DNA from: a virus
Reading direction: 5' to 3' (one strand)
IMG/VR virus record: IMGVR_UViG_3300010883_000316
Span: 1 to 27,830 of that record
DNA: 27,830 nt
The stretch's first letter is position 1. Each line of letters opens with the position of its first letter. The position numbers were made by a program, and so were the translations under genes. A model generated the notes under the pieces. It had not been told where the DNA came from and did no database searches. It saw nothing but the letters and a program-made list of their open reading frames with translations. Of this stretch, positions 1-6,353 are shown in pieces.

Positions 1-22
1 CTGCCAAGCGGATCGAATTCAC
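1..22 (-). CDS. possible start of next gene, cut by window edge
   Basis: A GTG codon at 20-22 on the minus strand is preceded by GGGGATCAGGCG, a plausible ribosome binding site, and the frame stays open to the window edge (M-N-S-I-R-L-A). It lies about 50 bases after the tail tube stop codon, where another tail gene is expected in a contractile-tail module. Only seven codons are visible, so the product is unknown. Confidence 0.3.
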
Positions 23-69
23 CGCCTGATCCCCGTCTGGTCGTCGAGGACAAACCTTAACCGACTAGG

Positions 70-585
70 CTACGCAGCCTCAGCCGGAATGACTTTGTCA
101 ACAGCAAGGGGGACGGTGAGGTTGTTACGGTCACCAGAGTCCATGCTGAATTGATCTGGCGCGACGGAAGTCGGCCAGCAACCTTGGCAAAGCCATGCTC
201 TACGTTTTTCACCCCCCGGCCCGTAGTAGCTTGTGGTGACGTCTTTTTTGTAGTTTTTCGCGAGACCAACATGGCCTGTTCGCGAATCGTGGACAAGGTC
301 CAACCAGTCGTGGAAGGCAGCCCACGTATCCTTGTCGCAGTAGTCCACGACTTGCAGACTGGCTGCGGAGACGGTGACCTTACCAGCCACCTTCCGCTCT
401 TCGTTGCCGTAAGGGATAACGACTTCGGCAATCTCACGTTGCGGAGGTTGCCACGACATGAGAGATTTTTCGATGATATCCGCCGCCGCCAAACCCGGAA
501 TTCTCACCGAGAAATGGTTCAAACGCTGAGGCTCGTAGTTGCCCCCAGACGCAGCGACGTGATCTGCTGTGAAATCGAAGGCCAT
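70..585 (-). CDS. tail tube protein (T4 gp19-like)
   Basis: This 171-residue protein should form the inner tube of the contractile tail, as stacked rings through which DNA passes. The sequence fits the family: an N-terminal NHFSVRIPGL strand, a central IEKSLMSWQPP stretch, the strand VIPYGNEERKVAGKVTVS, and a helix with DKDTWAAFHDWLDLVHDS. The length is typical. I chose the ATG at 585 because AGGAGAAGAG lies about 8 bases before it, although the frame is open further upstream. It follows the tail sheath gene directly, the usual sheath-then-tube order, with a hairpin in the 88-base gap. Family assignment is from motif resemblance and gene order. Confidence 0.85.
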   Translation of the reverse strand: MAFDFTADHVAASGGNYEPQRLNHFSVRIPGLAAADIIEKSLMSWQPPQREIAEVVIPYGNEERKVAGKVTVSAASLQVVDYCDKDTWAAFHDWLDLVHDSRTGHVGLAKNYKKDVTTSYYGPGGEKRRAWLCQGCWPTSVAPDQFSMDSGDRNNLTVPLAVDKVIPAEAA

Positions 586-625
586 GATCTCTTCTCCTGA
601 AAGAGGATTCGTTTGTGACTCATCC

Positions 626-653
626 GTGAGCGGCAAACCAAGTTGCCGCTCAC
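626..653 (-). other. intergenic hairpin between sheath and tube genes
   Basis: A perfect 11-base-pair inverted repeat (GTGAGCGGCAA / TTGCCGCTCAC) with a 6-base loop lies between the sheath stop and the tube start. No T-run follows it on either strand, so it is not a classical rho-independent terminator. It could stabilise or separate the sheath and tube messages. Confidence 0.6.
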
Positions 654-673
654 GAATTGCGATTCATGATTCT

Positions 674-2230
674 CTAGGGTGTCGACGCGGTGGTTGTCAC
701 GAACTCATCAAAGTTGGCACCCTGCGCCATGAGCGCGAAGTTGACGTTGATGACTTCCGCAGACTTTGTCGGTTTCAACAGGATACGACCATACGCTTCG
801 TTCTGATCTTGAAGCGCTGTCGGGTTCGTGGTCTCGTCCATGTAGACGCGGTAGTCCCGCAGTCCTCGTCCGGCCTTGATCATCCGCAGGAACGGAATGA
901 CGAGACCCTTGAAGTCATCCCACATTCTTTCGTCGTTCGGCTCGAAGACGATGTACCGCGTTGTGGTCGCGACGACCTTACGCAGATACAGCAACATGCG
1001 ACGAACATTGATGCGGTCGAGTGCTGTCGGGGCGCGTTGCAACGTCCTCTGCCCCCAGATAGCCGTGCCTTCACCGATGAAGCCCATGATGGGGTTGACG
1101 GCGTTGACGCCATTCGCCCCCGCACGCCCGCCGTACATATAAGCACCCTCGCCGTCCGAAGGGACGACTTCCGTTTGAAGCACTTGAGGCAGACGACCAC
1201 GGCGGAAGCCTGCGGGTGCGAACCACGTCTCGAACTGACGATCCGTGTACGCGAACTGCTGCGCGGCGAAGCCGGACGGCGGACACCACACATTCTCATT
1301 GTTGTAGGAGTCGAAGACTTGGCACCAAGGCCAGTACAACGCAGCGAAAGATGAGTTCAAAGTGGCTGTCGGGTACTTGTCAGAGCCTCCCAGCGCACCG
1401 TTGTGCCAGTCCACAACCTCTGTTGCGTTGAGGCCGAACGGAGGATCGATCAGCGCCATGCAGTCTTGTCGCCCCTCTGCGATCGAGATGAGTTCGGTGA
1501 CGATCGTTTTGTCATCCTGTCCCGGAGCCGCGATCGTGTTGACGTCGATGACCTTTGGGTCGCGGAACAACTTCAGTCCCGTTTTGACGGCACCCACGAT
1601 GGTTCCGACGTAGTCTGAGGCGGACACACCAACGCCGTCATCACCCCCGGAGAAGTTCACCCCGGATTCGAGTTTCAGATCGGTCTGGGCGACCGTCACG
1701 ACCGCCGTGGCGTAGTCGGACGAAGCCAGCCGGGTTTCGACGAAGTCATCACTGTCGGACGGATTGAGGACCAAGTTGGTATGTTCCTCAACGAGGTAAC
1801 CATTCCAGCGGAATCGGATCGTGAAGGTGCCAGCGATATCACCCGCCACAACCTCAACTCCCAAACCACCTGCCCCGTTCGCCCAGCCACCACTGCTACT
1901 TGCGGTGAGGGTGATAGCCGTCGCGTTGTCAGCGGCGTTTTGCAGGGTTCGTGTGGCTGTTGCTTCATCGTAACCGGCGACCCGGACAACCCAAAGTTGG
2001 TTGCCCTGCCGGAGGTACTGCTGTGCAGCCAAGATGCCCTTGTATTGGGTTCCGGGGAACCCAAAGATGTTCAGGAGTTGCTCCTCTGTCGTGACGAACG
2101 TCAACTCGTCAACCGGGCCTTTGCTGGCGGTTGTGACGATACCGAAGACCATCGTCGTCAGACGGGGAACGTAGAGAGAAAAATCCTGCTCCTGAGTGTA
2201 AACGCCGGGAAATGTGAAGGCACCAGCCAT
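674..2230 (-). CDS. contractile tail sheath protein
   Basis: This 518-residue protein is the tail sheath, which polymerises around the tube and contracts on infection. Typical features are an N-terminal FPGVYTQEQDFS segment, the following hydrophobic strand TTMVFGIVTTASKGPVDE, and a conserved C-terminal sheath domain with VATTTRYIVFEPNDERMWDDF, PFLRMIKAGRGLRDYRVYMDE and a final strand VINVNFALMAQGANFDEFV. A variable insert at about residues 130-210 separates the two conserved parts, as in other sheaths. The ATG at 2230 is preceded by AAAGGAACTTGAAC. An upstream in-frame TTG at 2236 is less likely. It sits between a tail-terminator-like gene and the tube gene. Confidence 0.92.
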   Translation of the reverse strand: MAGAFTFPGVYTQEQDFSLYVPRLTTMVFGIVTTASKGPVDELTFVTTEEQLLNIFGFPGTQYKGILAAQQYLRQGNQLWVVRVAGYDEATATRTLQNAADNATAITLTASSSGGWANGAGGLGVEVVAGDIAGTFTIRFRWNGYLVEEHTNLVLNPSDSDDFVETRLASSDYATAVVTVAQTDLKLESGVNFSGGDDGVGVSASDYVGTIVGAVKTGLKLFRDPKVIDVNTIAAPGQDDKTIVTELISIAEGRQDCMALIDPPFGLNATEVVDWHNGALGGSDKYPTATLNSSFAALYWPWCQVFDSYNNENVWCPPSGFAAQQFAYTDRQFETWFAPAGFRRGRLPQVLQTEVVPSDGEGAYMYGGRAGANGVNAVNPIMGFIGEGTAIWGQRTLQRAPTALDRINVRRMLLYLRKVVATTTRYIVFEPNDERMWDDFKGLVIPFLRMIKAGRGLRDYRVYMDETTNPTALQDQNEAYGRILLKPTKSAEVINVNFALMAQGANFDEFVTTTASTP

Positions 2231-2302
2231 GTTCAAGTTCCTTTCGAGTGTGTCATAGGATCGAAATCACCTATCGACGAAACGGATCAAATCACCGTCT
2301 CA

Positions 2303-2322
2303 CCGCCGGGGTCGCCCGGCGG
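2303..2322 (-). other. hairpin directly after the terminator-like gene
   Basis: The inverted repeat CCGCCGGG / CCCGGCGG with a 4-base loop begins one base after the stop codon of the gene ending at 2324 and lies ahead of the sheath gene. It is very GC-rich but lacks a T-run, so it may be an mRNA-stabilising or weak stop structure rather than a strong terminator. Confidence 0.5.
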
Positions 2323-2323
2323 G

Positions 2324-3190
2324 TCATAATTCAACGCACGGATTGCCCTCGTTGAAGCGGGCAAGTCGGTAGTCAGTTCCGCTGTAGTCGTCTGAAAAAT
2401 CCTCAACACCGTCAACGATCTCTCCTGTCGTGGCGTCTCCACGAGACATGGGGCCGTGAAATTCCAGCAGGTTGTCTCCGTATGGGTCGTCTGGGCTGCA
2501 CAGTGAGTCGTCATCTTCGATGCTGATATCCACGGAGTGGACCAGCTTTTGCGTGATCGGCACCGGCGGCAGCCAGCCCTCAAGTCGAATGGAGAATGTC
2601 CACCGCAGTGACCGTTGCTGGTCAACAGGCTCCAGATTTGTGTTGTCTGTCATCCCCTCTAAGAACCAAGGAACGGTCTTCACGCCCATCGGGGTTCCGT
2701 GATCCACGTCCCGGTAAAGCATTCCACCCTCGTCCCACAACCCAGCAAACTGAGCAACGGCGACACGGGCTTCAAGTCGAGTTTTCGTCCACATCTCAGC
2801 GCTGTACTGAAATGTGTAAGGCAGGGGATGAGCGTGTGCGATGGCTTCCTTGTACTCGGTTGTTTCAAGGGCGACCTTGCGATACAAGATTTTTCGGTAG
2901 AGATACCGCTGAGGGTCGTAGGTGGTGTCCCCTATCTGCTGGAGCGAGATGAACGGCAGGGGGATTTTGAACTCGCGAGTGTTCGCGATATCCTTCTGGA
3001 ACTTCCTGCGCATCCTCGCCCATGCACGTTCCGGCGTTGCGAAAATGAGAGGGATGACCCTTGCGGTCGGCACGCCCTGATCGTCAACGATCTTCAGCGC
3101 GTTGAACAATCGCGCTGTCGCAGAATCGTATGTTCCGTAGTCCCATGCGTGCTTTTTGGGGGTCATTTCAATCACGGGGAAGTCAGGCAT
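2324..3190 (-). CDS. virion protein, probable tail terminator/completion protein
   Basis: This 288-residue protein lies immediately before the sheath gene, the usual place of the tail terminator (T4 gp15 position). It starts MPDFPVIEMTPKKHAWDY, carries a middle region rich in aromatic and beta-type segments (LPYTFQYSAEMWTKTRLEARV, RSLRWTFSIRLEGWLPPVPI) and ends in an acidic tail. I chose the ATG at 3190, which overlaps the end of the homing endonuclease gene by 8 bases and has GGGGGTG before it inside that gene. Its first 18 residues match the first 18 of the endonuclease at 13 positions (see findings). The function comes from position and general character only; no diagnostic motif was recognised. 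Confidence 0.75.
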   Translation of the reverse strand: MPDFPVIEMTPKKHAWDYGTYDSATARLFNALKIVDDQGVPTARVIPLIFATPERAWARMRRKFQKDIANTREFKIPLPFISLQQIGDTTYDPQRYLYRKILYRKVALETTEYKEAIAHAHPLPYTFQYSAEMWTKTRLEARVAVAQFAGLWDEGGMLYRDVDHGTPMGVKTVPWFLEGMTDNTNLEPVDQQRSLRWTFSIRLEGWLPPVPITQKLVHSVDISIEDDDSLCSPDDPYGDNLLEFHGPMSRGDATTGEIVDGVEDFSDDYSGTDYRLARFNEGNPCVEL

Positions 3191-3914
3191 GGCACACCCC
3201 CATGAAGTAGTCCTTCGAGAACTCACATTCGCGAATGCGGATCAGGGTGTATCCGAAATTGGATGCGACCTGCTCACACTCCCGGTCACGTCGGTTATTC
3301 TTCTCGATGAATTCGTTCTGTGGTCCGCCTTGGCACGCACAACCATGCCAGAAGCAGCCATCAAGTTCGACCAACCGATTCAATCCCGGCAGGAAGAAAT
3401 CGTAGGGGTGCGAAAAGCCGGGAATGTGGTACTGGTGGTGAAACTCTAAACCAGCTTCCACAAGCCACGCTGCCGCTTGCTGCTCCCACCGGGGGGTGAA
3501 GTTCGTCTGCCTCTCCCCGGCGTCCCACTGACGCTGCGTGGCGGCTCCAATCTTGGCTTTATGCTCCGCAGTAAACTTTCGCCCCTTGAGAGTTTGGCTT
3601 AGCTTTCGCCGAGATTCTTCGGACCAATGGTAGCCAGTCACTTCACGAGTTCTTTTCGTTGATGCGGCTCGTTTTGCTTTGTGTTCTTCCGATTGAACAT
3701 CGCCGGTATGAGTCTGGCGAATTGCTTCGCCGACTTCTGCACAGGCCATTGAAGCGGTGGGAAACTTTTGAGCGTATTGAGCGGTCGTCATCCCGTGTTT
3801 GCGCAGGTGCGTCCCAGTGATGACACGGAATCTCAACCCGCAAACGAAGCAGGGGACTTCGTAGTCCCACGCATGTTGCTGGGGAGTCATTGTGATCGTT
3901 GGAAAAGGCGGCAT
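3183..3914 (-). CDS. free-standing homing endonuclease, Vsr-like nuclease with N-terminal zinc finger
   Basis: This 243-residue protein is probably a mobile endonuclease that cuts unoccupied alleles. After an 18-residue leader comes a Ros/MucR-like zinc finger with C22, C25, H36 and H40 (CFVCG ... HLRKHGMT). Next is a NUMOD3-type DNA-binding repeat region at about residues 98-126 (SEESRRKLSQTLKGRKF then TAEHKAKIGAA). The nuclease part at about 170-192 holds YDFFLPG with D172 and VELDGCFWHGC with D185 and H190, as in Vsr and related homing nucleases. It starts at an ATG that overlaps the previous stop as TGATG. Its 3' end supplies the ribosome binding site and start codon of the next tail gene. 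The leader duplicates the N-terminus of that gene. Confidence 0.88.
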   Translation of the reverse strand: MPPFPTITMTPQQHAWDYEVPCFVCGLRFRVITGTHLRKHGMTTAQYAQKFPTASMACAEVGEAIRQTHTGDVQSEEHKAKRAASTKRTREVTGYHWSEESRRKLSQTLKGRKFTAEHKAKIGAATQRQWDAGERQTNFTPRWEQQAAAWLVEAGLEFHHQYHIPGFSHPYDFFLPGLNRLVELDGCFWHGCACQGGPQNEFIEKNNRRDRECEQVASNFGYTLIRIRECEFSKDYFMGVCHA

Positions 3915-4423
3915 CAAGTTCTCATTTTTCGCCGGAAATCAGTCAGGATTTGATCCCCAAACTGACGTTTAACTATCGGCAAGTCCCGGACAAAGAGTCC
4001 CCACGTCGGTCGCCAATGCGGTCTCGCATACGGCTTTTTACCGTCCCTTCGCCCATACTCCATGATGCGGGCGAGTTCTTTGAACGGCAGACCTGAGTTG
4101 TGTTCTTCGTCTGGCACTCCAATTCGGTACAGGACGCCAAACTCCGTATCTTCGGGGTCTGGTGTCTGCAACGATTCCACGTACTGTTTCGTGCGGACAA
4201 GGATTCGGGGGTCGTACCCTTCCTTCACCTTCTGCCGCAAATACTTCGGGTCCAGCGGATACCAGTTGTATTTCTGACCAAGGATCGCGTCCCGTAGCTG
4301 ACGGGTGAGTTTGTCGCTTTGCAGCTTCAAAAACTGCTCTGCGGTTTCCCTCGCGCTTTCCTCAAACTCTTGAGCGAAGTTCTTATGGTACTGGAACTTC
4401 GTGCGAGTTTTTCGGACAGACAT
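3914..4423 (-). CDS. virion neck/tail completion protein (HK97 gp10-like)
   Basis: This 169-residue basic protein begins with a long helical stretch (EFEESARETAEQFLKLQSDKL). It later holds LPFKELARIMEYG followed by PYARPHWRPTW. An L-A-x-I-x-E-Y/F-G stretch followed by an aromatic/RP motif is characteristic of HK97 gp10-type head-tail joining or tail completion proteins. Its place before the terminator-like and sheath genes supports a role at the head-tail junction. The ATG at 4423 follows GGGGGTAGGGAG at a spacing of about 11 bases, and a structured leader lies just upstream. The stop overlaps the endonuclease start by one base (TGATG). In the ancestral order this junction may have been with the tail gene now at 3190. 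Confidence 0.7.
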   Translation of the reverse strand: MSVRKTRTKFQYHKNFAQEFEESARETAEQFLKLQSDKLTRQLRDAILGQKYNWYPLDPKYLRQKVKEGYDPRILVRTKQYVESLQTPDPEDTEFGVLYRIGVPDEEHNSGLPFKELARIMEYGRRDGKKPYARPHWRPTWGLFVRDLPIVKRQFGDQILTDFRRKMRT

Positions 4424-4438
4424 GGCATCACTGACTCC

Positions 4439-4495
4439 CTACCCCCAATACGAAAAAGGCAGGCAAAAACCCTGCATCGTGCAATGTGGGGGTAG
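4439..4495 (-). promoter_or_regulatory. structured leader upstream of the neck protein gene
   Basis: On the minus strand a 9-base-pair outer stem (CTACCCCCA / TGGGGGTAG) encloses a smaller hairpin GCAGG-GTTTTTG-CCTGC followed by CTTTTT, which looks like a weak intrinsic terminator. A TGCA/TGCA pair overlaps the inner hairpin as an alternative. The 3' arm of the outer stem runs directly into GGGAG, the likely ribosome binding site of the gene starting at 4423. This arrangement could attenuate transcription or mask translation, but no ligand or protein partner is visible. Confidence 0.35.
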
Positions 4496-4531
4496 ACGCT
4501 CTGGGCGTGTAAGCTGCCCGGCGTAAAAGGG

Positions 4532-5176
4532 TTACGGCAGAGCGTGGTCAGGATTCAGCGGGTCATCTCGCCAGTCGTCGGTTGAATCGTCCAGCGTCAC
4601 GTCAGCAGCGACGTTCGCGCGGACCTTGGAACAGGTTCCCACCAACCACGTCGGAATTTCCGTGTTCGCCCAGAATTGGTCTTCATGCAGGGTCAGAATG
4701 TCGTATTGGAACCCTTGGAAGAAAACACGATCTGCCATGTTGACCAGAAACAGCAGGGGGCCACCATCCGTCGTGGCCGGGCTGACGTCCACTTCCTGCC
4801 CACTGACCACTGTTTTCGCGTTCAACTGCGTAACAAGGCCCTGCTCTTCGAGAACGGGCAAAGCGATGTGGATCAACAGGTCTCGTGGCTCATCGATCCC
4901 GAAGGTTGAGAGTTCCTGACGCTTCGGCTGAGCATCAACATGGATGGGGAAACGGTAGTCTGTCCACTCCCGATTCGCCGGGATGACTTCCAAGTGAAGC
5001 CTGTCCTCCAGCGCAGACTCTGGGGTCGTCCGGCGGCGGTAGGTCAGCGTCGGGAACCGTGTGGCCGCGTTGGGCATCACGTCCGTCGCGTACTCGTGCA
5101 GGTTCATCATCATTGTGACGAAATCCTGACCAAGCGACGAGAACTTCAAACTCGTTTTGTATCCACCAGTAGGCAT
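4532..5176 (-). CDS. virion structural protein, neck region
   Basis: I do not recognise a named family for this 214-residue protein. It begins MPTGGYKTSLKF, has mixed alpha/beta character and contains NMADRVFFQGFQYDILTLHE followed by FWANTEIPTWLVGTCSKVRA, and ends in an acidic tail. AGGAGAGCAGG precedes the ATG closely. It lies 9 bases after the preceding neck-type gene and before the HK97 gp10-like gene, so a head completion or neck role is the best inference. Base and codon use look like those of its neighbours. Confidence 0.72.
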   Translation of the reverse strand: MPTGGYKTSLKFSSLGQDFVTMMMNLHEYATDVMPNAATRFPTLTYRRRTTPESALEDRLHLEVIPANREWTDYRFPIHVDAQPKRQELSTFGIDEPRDLLIHIALPVLEEQGLVTQLNAKTVVSGQEVDVSPATTDGGPLLFLVNMADRVFFQGFQYDILTLHEDQFWANTEIPTWLVGTCSKVRANVAADVTLDDSTDDWRDDPLNPDHALP

Positions 5177-5185
5177 CCTGCTCTC

Positions 5186-6343
5186 CTATCCCATCTCAGG
5201 TATGGCTTGAAGCGGAAGACGCTGCATCACCTCTTCAACCTCTTGGATCAGCTTCTCGCCCCGCTGAAGCTGCTGCTGCGCATCAATCTCCACACCACCC
5301 GTGGGTCCGGGAATCTGGGAGCCAAACTTGCCCCGGATATCAGACAGCATGATCCTCGCGTACCCCTCAAGAGCTTTGAGAAAGTAGTTGTTGTACCCGG
5401 CGGGGAGATTCGCGGGGGTGTACGCATACGACTTCAGATACGTCACGTCCCACGGCCCCTCGTTCGGCATCGAGAGGGCAAGCTGTCGATTCGTTTCGTC
5501 CCACAGCCAATCGTTGTCGTTACTCAGCAGCCGGTCAGCCGCTTCATTGTGCTGCTTCCAGAATGCAATGTCCCCTAGCCCTGTCCGACCAGAGGGGGCC
5601 ATACCGCCCCCGCTGCCGCTGTATCCGCCGGAGAGACCACTTCCCCCGATGATCCTGTTGGTCAGGATGAATGGGTCGTCAGAGCCGGGCTGACCGCCTG
5701 TCTGAGGGTCTTTGAACATCACCCTCACAACGGATTGGACATTCAGGTCATACGTCGTCGGAGAACCGGCCAAATCGCCAAACTTAACGACGGCGTTTTC
5801 CCCCGTCTGTCCATCGATAAATGCCCAAACAGGTCGGTACAAGTAGGTATTCAACAAGTCCATTGTCTGTGAGACGGCTTCGCACCAATGATCGTCGGTC
5901 ATCTCGATGGTACGCCGCCCGGCACCAACACGGAGGGCCACGCGGTTGATGAAGTTCTGCCAGCAGGTTCGCCCCACGTTCTCAACTTGAACGTAAAACT
6001 CGTGTCGCTGTTGTTTCGACCCGGAGTCCCAAATCCACGTCAAGACGGCAGAGTGGGTTTCAAACCGCAAGGCCGTGTCGACGACCGCGCTGTCCAAGGC
6101 TTCAAACGCCCACTGAAACAAGCCTGACGTGGCGTGGTAGGTGCATTCGTTGAGGTTCAAGACGTTTTGATCGTCGCGAGAGTTGATTGACGCCCCGGTC
6201 AGATCATCCTTGTACTGCAACGAGATGGAATCGACGCCCGCAAGTGGGATGGCCGCTTCGTTCTCATCCACCAGCGTCACGCTGTAGGTGGGGGTCGAAC
6301 CTTCGGTGATTTTGAGTGTGTTGTTCTCAATTACAGCAACCAT
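5186..6343 (-). CDS. virion structural protein with N-terminal Ig-like domain, probable neck protein
   Basis: This 385-residue protein appears to have two parts. Residues 1 to about 125 look like a beta-sandwich (NNTLKITEGSTPTYSVTLVDE ending HEFYVQVENV), resembling the small Ig-like domains of phage appendage proteins. The rest is largely helical, with NRVALRVGAGRRTIEMTDDHW near 135-155, a glycine/serine-rich loop at about 235-255 (GGSGLSGGYSGSGGG) and a C-terminal helical tail with QQQLQRGEKLIQEVEEVMQR. Helical proteins of this size with a glycine-rich loop occur in the neck of large myoviruses, but that is inference from context. It starts 10 bases after the repeat protein stop. Confidence 0.7.
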   Translation of the reverse strand: MVAVIENNTLKITEGSTPTYSVTLVDENEAAIPLAGVDSISLQYKDDLTGASINSRDDQNVLNLNECTYHATSGLFQWAFEALDSAVVDTALRFETHSAVLTWIWDSGSKQQRHEFYVQVENVGRTCWQNFINRVALRVGAGRRTIEMTDDHWCEAVSQTMDLLNTYLYRPVWAFIDGQTGENAVVKFGDLAGSPTTYDLNVQSVVRVMFKDPQTGGQPGSDDPFILTNRIIGGSGLSGGYSGSGGGMAPSGRTGLGDIAFWKQHNEAADRLLSNDNDWLWDETNRQLALSMPNEGPWDVTYLKSYAYTPANLPAGYNNYFLKALEGYARIMLSDIRGKFGSQIPGPTGGVEIDAQQQLQRGEKLIQEVEEVMQRLPLQAIPEMG

Positions 6344-6353
6344 TGCGGAACCC

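Noticed and set aside
569-1354. 261-residue plus-strand frame opposite the sheath gene
   Set aside because: The opposite strand codes for a recognisable sheath protein; the plus frame has no motif and no ribosome binding site.
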